Shown: in pieces, positions 1 through 11,151 of the stretch | How positions within the stretch are numbered: the stretch's first letter is position 1 | Layout of the letters: each line of letters opens with the position of its first letter | NCBI GenBank assembly: GCA_030267565.1 | Contig: BRXU01000002.1 | Span: 3,843,501-3,907,500, forward strand | Source of the DNA: Pleodorina starrii | Taxonomy: Eukaryota; Chlorophyta; Chlorophyceae; Chlamydomonadales; Volvocaceae | Direction: 5' to 3' | Length of the DNA stretch: 64,000 bases | Notes under the pieces: model-generated | Told to the model about the DNA's origin: nothing | The model's input: the letters and a program-made list of their open reading frames with translations, nothing else | Database searches by the model: none | Translations under genes and position numbers: made by a program

Positions 1-370
1 GTCCGGTCGGCCTTGAGGGCCGCCCGGTAATCGTCCGCGACATAGTCAGCAAAGTCCTTGGTGCTGTGCTCTGTGCCTTCTTCTGCGCTCTGCTGCTTAT
101 GTCGCTGCAACCACTGCGCTGTGACCACGCTGGCGCCAACGCGGACCTCGTCAATTTGCAGGTTCCGCGCATGCAGCGCCACCGACCGGTGGTGCCCCGG
201 CCGGATATAAATCTCGGTCAACCTACAATTTAAAGCATACTATTCATCCGGCGTGCTTTGCTCCCAGGAAACACGTTCGTAGCTCACCCATGGAGCACGC
301 CTTGCGCAGTGTCAACGCGGAGCTTTAAGCGCTGATGTAGGACCTGCGGAAACTCAGCCACGCTCTCCAT
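1..370 (-). CDS. TAF2: TAF2, TFIID subunit 2 (N-terminal exons, runs off window)
   Basis: Two exons are visible on the minus strand: 370..288 and 222..1, joined by a GTGAGC...TAG intron. The ATG at 370 opens MESVAEFPQVLHQRLKLRV, which continues through TAQGVLHG into LTEIYIRPGHHRSVALHARN. In TAF2 the N-terminus starts an M1-aminopeptidase-like beta domain with the pattern 'hQ + hydrophobic strand + G-hTEL-IhP + hHhR/K-C/L-hI--V-V', and this reading follows it closely. TAF2 is a core-promoter-contacting subunit of TFIID in the nucleus. The zinc-binding region of true aminopeptidases would lie outside the window, so catalytic status cannot be judged. The start is chosen because the ATG reads directly into the conserved block without an intron. 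The family call rests on about 100 residues; a related M1-like protein is the alternative. Confidence 0.72.
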
Positions 371-1228
371 AAGTCCTGATGCCAGTCGCTACCACCACGG
401 CGGCCCTCCCGCCCACGGACCCATGGGAGAATATTTCGTCGAAACTGTGGGCATCGACGTGTCTCTCTACAAGCACAGTAATAATCTTGATAAACAGTAA
501 AGTAAGTTGCCCGTCCAAATTGCGCAGGAGCGGCAAATTGTTTTCGGGAAGTCAGTTGGCGTGTCAGGTAACGGTTGCTCTGTTGGTGAAAAGTGAAAGG
601 GCTGAAGGCCACGCCCACGCCGCCGGAAGCAAATGCTTGACTGGCTGGCCTGGGTAGCAGCGAAGGTACCAGGCGAATGCATACAGAGCGGACTGCAAGT
701 CGGGCGCTCGGACCCCGTTTTGCTTGTTGCTCCGGAACCCAGTCGGCGTCAAGTCTGATCTGGCGTCTTTGCACAGGGCTAGTTTACAACCCACCAATCC
801 TCCATATTCTCATATTCTCAGCTGCCCTTGGTAATAAGCTTGAGAATTTGCTTGCCGAAGGCGAGACGGGGCCGTGCGCCTATTTGAAGGCTGGGGACTT
901 GGACCAGTCGCCAGCTGGGGTCTCATGGCTAATTCCCCCGTGGCCGAGGTCTCCTGAACCTTTCCCCTCGCCTCGCTCATTTCTGTCTGGGTGACATGTG
1001 TTGTCAGGTCTGGGTGCGCTTTCCTGTTGCCCACGGTTGCCCTAGTCTCCTCTGCAGATCACGGCCCGCTGGCCCGCTGGTTGAACGTTGTTGAGTGTCT
1101 GGAGCCCACTGTAAAACCACCACGTCAACGGGCCGTGTCCCCGTGTCTGTCGGCCGTGTAGCCGTTATCGCATGAGCCCTCACGCGAAATTGCACACACG
1201 CCGGCTCTGACATTGCTCCCTGCCCACT
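371..1228. other. Intergenic; upstream region of TAF2
   Basis: No coding exon is supported on either strand. Open frames here lack family resemblance and plausible splice structure. The segment next to 370 presumably carries the TAF2 promoter and 5' UTR, but no clear TATA or other motif stands out. Confidence 0.5.
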
Positions 1229-1233
1229 TTACA
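1229..1233 (-). terminator. Possible TGTAA poly(A) signal of VIPP1
   Basis: On the minus strand this reads TGTAA, the usual poly(A) signal of Chlamydomonadales nuclear genes. It is the first such motif downstream of the VIPP1 stop at 2023, implying a 3' UTR of about 0.8 kb, normal for these algae. No cDNA evidence is available here. Confidence 0.45.
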
Positions 1234-2022
1234 CGATGCCGTTCGTACCCGTGAGCAACGGGACACGTTCCAGCAGACGCTGCGCGGCAAACACCTCTAC
1301 ATGGCAACGGCCTGTCTTCCTCCTGTTTCCATGCAACCGTTTGCACGCTTGCCCACCGCCTTTGCCTTCCACATGTAGCCGCCCGAGCCTCCTGCGTCAT
1401 CGCCTGCCACCACGAAGCAAAGCCGGGCGCTGCACAAGCTCTCTCAAAACAAAATTGAATGTAAGGGCAGGTTTTGCGCCGAGTACTGAAATACCCAACA
1501 GCATACCGAACCCACCGCGTGTACAGCTCCTGCTCTCTGTCACTGCCAGCGCATCATCCATGCACCGAAGCCCTCCTCTCACTTCACATCCCGCCCCAGA
1601 CACCATCGGGGCTGGTGGGCCAGCCTCCGACCCCACGACCCCATCCAGTCCTCACGACGCTCCCTCCGCTCACGTAATCCACTCCAAGCCGCAACCCAAA
1701 ACAAACTACCTACGCCTCTCACAAAACCCTAATACGTACCGGTAAACTCTCCGGCCTCTCTTGCATACGTGTGCAGCCCGGAACACACCCAGGCGCGCAG
1801 CCGGGCCGCCAGCCTTCCTACCGGCCACACCGGCCTCTGTCAGCGACCGCCAATACAGACAACCGGCAGCAACCCAGGCGGCAGCAACCCAGACCGCCCG
1901 CGCACCACCAGTGCTCCTTGCGCGGCCACATCCCTTTAAGCGCGACCCCGCAGCGCAGCCGCAGAGCCACGCGGCCGCCTCTGCCGCTGCACCGCATGTC
2001 CACTGCGCCAAACAAGCGCTGC

Positions 2023-4781
2023 TTACTCGGCGCGCGCCTTCCTCCGCAGCGCCTCCAGCTCCAGGTCCAGCGCGTCCTGCACGGGCCGCCCCTCCGGCAG
2101 CGCCGCGGGAGTGCTGCTGGGGCTCAGCATGCCGCGCTTCAGGGCTGCCAGCTCGTCGTCGACTGCGGGAGGAGGGATAAGGAAGAGGAACTGCGGTGAA
2201 GGAACCGAGGCGACGTTGAGGCCGGAACATTCGGGAGAGGGACGTGGGTTGCAGGCAGCGGCACGCGGCAGGCCCACCGGCGCCCACCGGCGCAGCATGG
2301 GAGCGACTCTGCCACGGGCAGCCCCCACTTCACCCCATCGTTCTCGTCCTGCAAACGCCCACCTTCCCTGTAGGAACCACACCAGTGACTGTAGGAACCA
2401 CACCGCTGACCAGACGCACCGGCAACAGCCCTGGTCCCATCACCAGTAGCGCCACGTGCCTCACTGCCCAGTACACGAAATACGGACTGTATCCAGTTCC
2501 AGTAAAGCCGCAGTTCCCCGCGACAGCTTCCGACCAATGCTCTGCCCGCTGACCTCCCTCCCGGCAACCCAGTTTTGCAGTTCAAACGCACGCACCCGTT
2601 CCGCTCTCCAGCGCCTTGAACCTGTTGTCCACCGTGTCACTGCCGACCAGCATCTTGGTGCTCTCCGCCTGCGCCTCCATGGACAGCACCTTCTGCTCCA
2701 TCTTGTCAAACGCCACCACGGCGTTGCTGGTGTTGAGCCCGGCCATCATCTCCTGGATCTGCTGGCTGGTCTTGGCCGACGCCGCGCGAGCCTTGAGCGT
2801 CTCCTTCTTGCTGCGCGCCTCGCTCAGCTTGGCCTCCAGCGCACGCGTGTTGTTCAGCACGTCGCCGCTGGCGACCGAGAGCTGGTCCACCTGGGCCTTG
2901 AGCGTATCGGCTTGCTCCTGCGGAAGCAGGGCGTGCGAGTAGAAGCACGAGAGGGTATGATTTGTGACTGTGAAGCCTCGACATCTGAAGCCTCGACATC
3001 GGAGAGAATGCGTATGGTTGTGAAGGCATGACAGTACGCCTCCCCTTCGCATGGAGCAGCCGCGGTACAAGAGCATGGGGCAAGCCTAGGGGATAGGCGT
3101 GCGCGTGTATGTTTGGTCAGAGACAGTTGGGGACGGACCGGTGATAAGGGTAGACAGAAGGTAGACAATCAGCGTGGAGACTGCCTGCAGATAGCTCGTC
3201 GGTTGCTTTCCATGTGAGCACATGCGCGTATGGAGGTAGGGATTGAGGAATGAGGCAGCGTTCAGGGCGTGCCGACAGAGCAGATCGCAATGTTGTGCTG
3301 CAAAACGGCTGGTCTGCTGAGGTGATGAGGCCGTCTATTCACGTATAGGCCGGAGGGCCAGAGTTGATGGAAGGGACGGGTCCGCTGTTGACTGAGACCG
3401 GGAGAGGGGCAAGCTGCTGGAAGCGTCAGCAACATGCGAGCCAACCGTAAGCGCGCGAGCGGGGAGGGGAATACGTTGGGGGGATTCGCGTAGGCTTCTC
3501 GGTACGAGAAGGCGGGTTCTTGGACGAAGTAGTTGAGTATCTCTTGTCGTACTGTTGACATCTGAGTTATGCTGAGGATGTTCTTTTGACCGGCTATTTG
3601 CCGTGTTGTGACTCTAGGTTCATCCTTTTGTTCCCGCCCTCTCCCACCCTGTGTTGGCGCGCGCGGCGCGTCGCTTCTCCACCGGGTCTGAACCGCCCGG
3701 TGGTTGAGAGCCTAGGTCACGGCCGGCCACTGGTCCAACTTGAAAATGGGGTTTTTGGGGTTTTTGGGAGACGAATCGAGGTCGAGCCGATCAGCGGGGA
3801 GACCGGGTTTATCGCCAAGCCGATCAGCGGGGCGGCGAAGGGTTGGTTGGTCTGGGTGGCAACGTTGGAGTCGGTTGCATTGTCAGGATATAGCGTCGTT
3901 GTTAGCGGTGTTCGAGTCTCGGCTCCGGTGGCATCGCCGCTGGGGCTCTATCTAGCGTTATTAATTGTAACGAATGAGGACAAGAAGCACCTGGTACGAC
4001 TTGCGGCGCTTGAGGGCCTCCTTAGCGAGATCATCCTCGCCCTTTTGCACGGCAAGCTCCGCGCGCCGAAGCCAGTCGTCCTGCGGGAGTTGAGGTCGAG
4101 CGAGTCAGCTGCTTCCGCACCCTTCATTGCCCGGCCTCGGTGACGACCGCTGGTATTATCGCGACGCCGTTCACTACCAACAACAGCCCGTTACATACCG
4201 CAGTGGTCTGGGCTTGCTTGTACTTCGCCTCGATCTGCTTCTGCTGGGCCAGAATCTGTGGGGGAAGGGGGGGGGGGCCAGGGCAAATGAAGGTGCTGTT
4301 ACGACGCAACCCCCCGGCAGCGACTGAGCTGCTGTGTGGTCGAGTCGCGGCCCCCGCGCTTACCGTCGCGGCCGCCTGCCGCATCTTGATAAGGTCGTTC
4401 TGCATCTCCTCCACAACTTGATCCAGCAGCTTCTCCGGGTCCTCCGCACCGCTCACTGTGCAGACCAGCGTACGCGTTATGGTTGTAATTCGTCTGTGCG
4501 CTGGACCGGACCTGGGCGAACCTACCAACGTTGTTCGCCCACGAGTTGACAATCCGCGTGACGCGCGAAAACAGGTTCGCCTGGACCACGATCGCCTTGC
4601 GGCCCTGCCGGCGTACACCGGCCACTGCATAGCAGAGCCAATCGAGCCATCAAGCGCGCCCTGGCCTTCAACGCCGTCCCTTTCCATCATACAAAGACTG
4701 TAATCATTTGCACATACCCGCTGGGCGGACTGCGCCGCGCAGGCGGCCAGTTGGGCCAAGGCGAACGCGAGCGAGCTGCAT
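2023..4781 (-). CDS. VIPP1: VIPP1/IM30, plastid ESCRT-III-like membrane remodelling protein
   Basis: Seven exons in phase: 4781..4718, 4624..4526, 4455..4364, 4255..4199, 4080..3991, 2917..2596, 2162..2023; 287 aa. Residues 1-32 are Arg/Ala/Gly-rich and acid-free ([16 protein letters not shown]...), like a chloroplast transit peptide. The mature PspA/IM30 domain begins [19 protein letters not shown] (amphipathic helix 0). It continues with [19 protein letters not shown], then [18 protein letters not shown], and the conserved [15 protein letters not shown]. The C-terminal tail [13 protein letters not shown]...[13 protein letters not shown] matches the extra helix that separates VIPP1 from bacterial PspA. 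The family forms rings and rods on thylakoid and inner-envelope membranes and supports thylakoid biogenesis. Its length is typical. The 1,073-bp intron between 3990 and 2918 holds short tandem repeats but no gene. It is head to head with DGD1, 300 bp apart. Confidence 0.97.
2971..3000. repeat. 15-bp tandem duplication in VIPP1 intron
   Basis: The unit TGAAGCCTCGACATC occurs twice without spacing inside the long VIPP1 intron. A second pair, GCCGATCAGCGGGG at about 3786 and 3819, lies in the same intron. Confidence 0.9.
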
Positions 4782-5081
4782 TTTTCAACTGGTTGAGAAA
4801 GACGCTAGACGCGGACTGGAAATAGGGATAAACGGTCGCGGAAGGAAGCAAATGGAAGGAATGCAAATGGGCAATGAGGATAGAAGTAATTCGTGCGAAG
4901 CATCTGGGTCTTTTTCCCCATGCAGACCGACGTACACCGACTTCACATGCAAATTGTATGACTTGTGTATTATCATCATACACACGCTTTTTGCTTTTAT
5001 CTTCGAGTTCCTGACGCATTTCAATTCTAGCATTCTTTTCACCAACGAGTTCTTGCCGATGCATACGCCCAAAGCCTAGTC
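4782..5081. promoter_or_regulatory. Divergent VIPP1/DGD1 intergenic promoter region
   Basis: Only 300 bp separate the VIPP1 start codon (minus, 4781) from the DGD1 start codon (plus, 5082). This must contain both 5' UTRs and promoters unless one gene has an unseen upstream non-coding exon. Roughly 4940-5040 is visibly AT-richer than the surroundings, as expected of a core promoter. No canonical TATA box can be assigned with confidence. Confidence 0.6.
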
Positions 5082-8000
5082 ATGACTTACAACCATGGCG
5101 ATGCAGCAGGGGAGGGGCCCCTTAAAGTGTTTGCATGGTCAGTCCCCAGCCGGGCGGCTGCCTTCACTAGCGGGCTGGGGGGCTCGCCGACCCCCCTTTC
5201 GCATGCAGCGGAGACGCTGCGCGCCGTGGCCGCAAGCAATGCCAACAGCATTGTCCTGTATGCCAAGCAAAACCCCGATGTGCAGCGCCTGGTGTCGGGC
5301 TACGAGAGCTGGGAACGAAGCCTACAAAAAGAAGCTAGACAGCGTGTAGGCTCCTTCAAGCCGCCGGAGACACTGCTCACAACGCAGACACCTGGATTGT
5401 CTGAGGACTGGGACCTCCTGCGCCGCGTCAACACAAACAATGCGCTGGGGCTGACGTCCTTCATGAAGCGGTCGGCATCTGACCCTTCGCTAGATTCACC
5501 GCAGCATTGGAAGGGAGGGAAGCACTGGACCTTTAACGTGGCAGACGATGACAGCTCCAGCGCAGCCATGGACCAACTGCAACATCAGCGCACGCAGGAC
5601 GTCATCGCTCCAACGTTGGTCAGGGCCTTTCCGCGCGTGCCAACGGCACCGTCGCTGCAGGAGCTTTCCGACACCTGGGTTGCAAATGAAGCTGTTGCGA
5701 GAAACCTTGAGGCGGTTGCGCAGACCATAATCTCTCGGTCAAGGCTTGCCCTGCAGTCCGCGCAGCTCAGCATCCAGCAGACGGCCGCCAACTGCCAGCA
5801 GAACCTCCAGATGCTTGGCACGGCGCTGCAGCAGAACCTTGTCACGGCGCCCGGCGGAGGCGGCCTCGCCGCGCAGAGCCCCCCGCCTGCCGGTCTCGGC
5901 ACCACCATGGCCCTCGTGCCGTGGGCCGTCCCCGGCGGCCCGCAAAACAACGCGCACTCCACCGAAGGCCTCGACGTCGACCCCTCCTCCCCCGGCGCCG
6001 CCGCTGGCGGCCGTCCCGTCGCCAGCGGTGAGGCGTCGGGATCTGGGTCGGAGCTCGCGATCGGCCCCTGGGCCATTTTCCCGCGCTACCTGCGCGCACG
6101 GGAGGCGGAACTGGCGGAAGCTGCTGCTGGAGAGGCCTCCGACGCGGCTTCCTCCTCCCCGGCGGAGTGGTACGGGCCGTTTGAGAAGTACATTGAGGGA
6201 CTGGAGCACAGCCGCCGGCTGGCTGTGCTGCGCGGCTCGTCGCTGCGTGAGGCGGGCCGGCAGGTGGCCATCGTCACGACGGCCAGCCTGCCGTGGCTGA
6301 CGGGCACGGCGGTGAACCCGCTGCTGCGCGCGGCCTACCTGGCCAGCAGCGGCAACCGCAAGGTGACGCTGGTGCTGCCCTGGCTGTCCAAAGCCGACCA
6401 GCAGCGGGTCTTCCCCGCGGACGTCACGTTTGAGACGCCGGAGGAGCAGGTGGGAACGGGACGTCGATCCGCTGGTAGCGCTTTGGGGACGTTTTTCGCG
6501 GGGCGTGTGCGCACGTCACAGGTGCTGTGGAATGGAGAGCGGGCCTGCGGCATGGGAGGAGCAGGTGCTGACGCATGTGTGTGCATTGGGCTGCTGGTGG
6601 TGGTGATGGCTGATGTGAGACAGTACCGAGTGGGCGCGTGTTTTGAGGACTCGCAGCCGGGGGCCCATCCCGTACTCACCCGTCTAGCATTACGTTGGTC
6701 CCGCTCGCATGTCCGAATTCCGCTCATGCCGTCATTAGCAGATCAGCAAATCAGCTCCGGAGGTCACTTGGAAAGCGTGAATCGTCTCCTTACGGATCCG
6801 TGCCTGGGCAGGTTCAAGCAGCGCATTCGCGTGTCCTGCTGAGTCTTCCTGACGCGGATACCGAAGTCCTCAGGACCGCGGCCTTTGCCGCAGTCGCCGG
6901 TGTCACGCCACTGACAAACCGTTTCCGTAACCGTTGGGCGCCGGTGGCGTGCATTCACACTAATGCAGGAGGAATTCGTGCGTCAGTGGGCCCGGAACCG
7001 CACGGGCTTGGAGTGCAACTTCAAGGTGGCGTTCTACCCGGGGCGGTACGCGGCCGAGAAAGGTCCGTGGGCCCAGAGCGGCTTTTTGTGGTGTGGCTTC
7101 TGGCTAGGGCCCAGGCGGACGGGACAGCGCCTACTGTGTTGGGGCCTGGCTGCCGCGGGGGCCGGCGCGCGATGCGAAATGAGGAACGGTTAGGAAGCTG
7201 TTCAGGTGCAGCGGCTGCAGTGCTTGGCCAAGTAGAGTTCATCAGGGGTGGCCAGCTGTCTCGCCGGTGAAGGCGCTGCCGGCAAGCCCCAATGCGCGCG
7301 CTTTCGGGTGGGGTCCAGCGGCAATTCCAGGTAGGACCCGGCCCAAGTCGCCTCCGGGCAGTTCTGCGCCACGAGCTTGTGCGCAGTGGCGGTATGAGCG
7401 CATGGAGGAGACGTGCAAGCCAGTACCCAGTACCGATTTTTCGGTCTCCCACGCCGGACGGTCCTGCCTGACTTGTTAGCACGCCTTCACCTCCGCAGGC
7501 AGCATCCTGCCCGTGGGCGACATCACCACCGTCATCCCCGACCACGAGGCGGATGTGGCGGTGCTGGAGGAACCGGAGCACCTCAACTGGTGCGGACGGG
7601 AACGGATGGGGGAGAAAAAGTACGGGAGTGAGTGCGATCCGGCTGCCCCGGAGAATCGGATGGAGGGGAAGGCGACGGGGAAGCAGGCCAGCCGCCACCG
7701 AGCCGTTGCTAGAAACCCAACACTACCCAACAGTGAATGCGGGGGGCCGCATGCAGTCGACCGCCCGACCGCCCGGCTTCCCACCTCGCAGGTACCATCA
7801 CGGCAAGCGCTGGACGGACAAGTTCGCTCACGTGGTGGGGGTGATGCACACCAACTACCTGGACTATGCTCGCCGGGAGGAGGGGGGCCACTTGAAGGAG
7901 GCGCTGCTCAGGTGGGGAAAGGGTGTGAGTGAATGGGTGTTCAACAGTGGACCCAAGCGGATCGCTCGCGTGGGATGTGGGTCAAGGGTGTGGGCTGGCT

Positions 8001-11000
8001 GGCCGGATGGGAGACATAAAGCGGCTCGCCGGCTGAAGAGGGTCCTGACGTGAGGTTGGGACGTGACGCCGTGACTTGAGCCGCCGCCCGCACCGTCCAC
8101 TATGGCGCTTGCTGCGGCGTCCGGGGGCTGCAAAACGGGGGTTAAGTCCACTGAAGAGATCCCCACTGGAGCTCGGCTCTGCGATCCCTGCGTCGGGGTG
8201 CCGTGCCCTGACCCGCCCCGCCATATGCAACGCGCCACGACGCGTTCGCACCCGCGTCCGCGTCCGCAGGCACATCAATGCGTGGATGTGCCGCATCTAC
8301 TGCCACAAGGTCATCAAGCTCAGCGACGCGGTGCAGCCGCTGCCTCGCCAGGAGACCATGTTCGTGCACGGCGTGTCGCCGTCCTTCCTCAAGGTACGTA
8401 GGGTTGAAAGGCGGTTGCTCTGCGCGTCCCGGCGCGACTCTGGCATGTGGCTGCGGACCCTTTTTGGTGAGGCGCTCCGTCTGAGGCCCGACGGAGGGCT
8501 AGGCATGGCTGCGAGCGAAGGGGCCTCTGGGGCATTGGCGATGGGGGTGGAGTGTGGGCCGGGCCACGGGGTTCGCTGGCAGGGGAGGGTGGAGTGGTCG
8601 CCTGCTTTGGGCTTTTTGTGCGGGAGGTCAGGGCGCGGTGGCAGGGGCGGACCTGCTTTGCGCGAGGTGGTGGGAAGCGCCGCGTGGGGGGTGATCGCGT
8701 CGTTTGCGGCCATGTGGGGCACGCCACTTCCCTTGGTGGCAAGCTGACCTGCCTGGTTCGGTTATGCAGGTGGGCCAGAGCAAGGCGCAGCTTGCGGCGA
8801 GCGGCGAGCGGCCCTGGAGCAAGGACGTGTACTTCCTGGGCAAGGTGGGTGGCAGGGTGAACGTGAGATACGGTGGTGGTTTCTGGGCGAACGTGAACGG
8901 CGGCCGTGGGGGGCGTGCGAAGATTTACACGACGTGAATTGTCTTCGGAGTTGCTTTGGGGACCTCTGTCGGCCGCAGCCATTGCGTGGCCGCCTGGCCC
9001 CTTGTTCTCCTCGTTACGCGCTGCGCCCTCACGCCCCTTGCCCGGCCGCTGCTTCGCCGGTCGGATGATCGCTCTCACGGTCAGGTGCTGTGGGCCAAGG
9101 GCTACACGGAGCTGCTGGACCGCCTGAAGGAACACACGCAGCGCACCGGCGAGCGGATACACGTGGACGTCTACGGCAGCGGCCCGGACCTCAAGGCAAG
9201 GGCACCGACGCGCGCGCAGACCAGGGTGTCCCAGCGTTGTCGAGGCCAGGGGGAGGAGGGCCATACGTAGGGGCGAACCAGGGCCTTGGCTGGCGGAGTG
9301 CGCGGCTGGGACCGGGGCCAACCTTCATCCCTGCGGCTGCGGCTGTTTCTTTTTCTAAACTGCATGCATGGGCCGGTCGTGGCCTCTCCGTCTAAATCGA
9401 CCCTGACCCCACATGTAGAAATGGTCTTACGGAAACATCGATCGTGGCGTTTCGCACCCTCTTACCTCCTCCTCACCCCGCCCCATCCCTCGTCCCGGGC
9501 CGATTTCTTTTACCTGCCCCATCCTCACCGCCCCGCGGCGCACCGCTCCAACAGGCGGTGGAGGACGAGGCCTCCCGCCGCAACCTGGCGCTCAGCTTCC
9601 GGGGCGCACGCGACCACGCGGACGCCTCGCTGCAGGACTACAAGGTGCGGATGGGCACCGTGTGGGAGGGTGGGCGGGGAGGACCCAGCCGGGCGGGCGG
9701 GCTGTGGGGGAGACTGCGAGCGCGGTGGGGTACGCGGCTAACGATGCGAACCTGCATCAAGGAAGGCCGGCACTGGAGGTTGGTTTAGGGGGTTCAAAGT
9801 GCCATGCCTACGCCCGCGCTTTTTACACGCCACGCGGGCATGCGCCATGGTTGTCGTCACAAAGGCGCCGAAGTGATCATGGCACCGACGCCGGTACGCT
9901 GTAATTGCTTATGGAGCCGACTTGTGGGCCATGGCGCCTGTATGTCTTTACCGCCACCCTGGCCTACTGCTGCCACGCCTCACGCCGCCACGCCTCAACC
10001 CGCATCCATGCCCTCAGGTGTTCATCAACCCCTCCCTGTCCGACGTTGTGGCCACCACCACCGCCGAGGCGCTGGCCATGGGCAAGTTCGTGGTGTGCGC
10101 CGACCACCCCTCCAACAAATTCTTTGAGCAGTTTCCCAACTGCCTCATATACAGGTGGTTACATACGCGAGGGGGCGGGGCGGGGCGACGCACCACGAGG
10201 CGGCCGGCCGACCGCTTCTGCTAGCAGCTCCAACCTCCCCGTGTCCGCGTCGCGTCCCGCCGTGCCCTCGCAAACAGTCGGCACCGATCGTCACCGATAC
10301 GCGGTGCGCCCCTCCGCGCCACGCCGCGCCGCGCCGTGTCCCCCCCCCCCCCCGCAGGAGTCCGGATGAGTTTTCTGTGCAGCTGCACCGCGCGCTGACG
10401 TCCGACCCGCAGCCTCTGAGCTCCGATCAGCTGCACAGCCTGACCTGGGAGGCGGCCACGGAGCGCTTCCTTGACATTGCGGAGCTGCGGCCGGGCTCCA
10501 TCGGGCCGCTGGATGTGGCGCTGGACAATGTGCTGGCGGCGGCGCACAACGTGCTGACGGGCATGGAGGGACTGCGAGTGGCGGCGGGCGCGGGTGGGTG
10601 TGGCAGGGGTGGCTGCGGTGGTGGTGGGGGGGTGGGGTAGAGGTTGGGGCGGACTGCCAGGGGCCCTTCCCTCCCCCCCCCCCACACACACGGGCGGCAT
10701 TTCGGTGTTTCCTTTTTTGGTTGTGTGTTGCGTTGGAGCGCACGTCATGTCTTGCGGAATCCGGTGTTGTGTCGCGAGCTCGCGCACGGGCCCGAGTTGC
10801 CGATCTCGAAGTCGCCCCCCGCCGCCTTGTTCTCCTTCCTTGCTCCCGCCCGTGTTCCGCCCGCCAGGCGCCAAAACCCGCGACATGCCCGCGCGCATCA
10901 CCGACTACGTGCCATCGGACAGCGATGTGGGCGGCCTCTTCGACGATAAGAGCCGCGCCCGCCGCATCTACGAGAGCGGCGACGGCAAGCAGAAGCAGCA

Positions 11001-11151
11001 GCAGGAGCAGCGGGCGTTCCTGCAGCCGCGGCTTCTGGCGCCGGCTCAGCAGCTGGCGGCGGCGGCAGCCGCTGCAGCGGCGGCGGCGGTGCCGCCCTCT
11101 TCGGCCGCTACAGCGGCGGGGTCTGGGCCGACGGCGGGGGATGGCAAGTGA
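5082..11151 (+). CDS. DGD1: DGD1, digalactosyldiacylglycerol synthase (GT4)
   Basis: Eleven exons keep phase: 5082..6449, 6969..7062, 7499..7589, 7792..7911, 8270..8393, 8770..8844, 9085..9195, 9555..9644, 10018..10154, 10358..10593, 10868..11151; 909 aa. DGD1 adds a second galactose to MGDG in the plastid outer envelope, making DGDG for thylakoids. Conserved blocks include [111 protein letters not shown] and [20 protein letters not shown]. The GT4 region thus spans roughly residues 390-790. The first 380 residues form the N-terminal extension seen in DGD1 but are weakly conserved, with a Gly/Pro/Ala-rich linker. The C-terminus is Gln/Ala-rich. The intron after 9195 starts with GC (GC-AG type). 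The start is the first ATG of the long first exon. No TGTAA occurs within 3.6 kb downstream. Confidence 0.97.
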
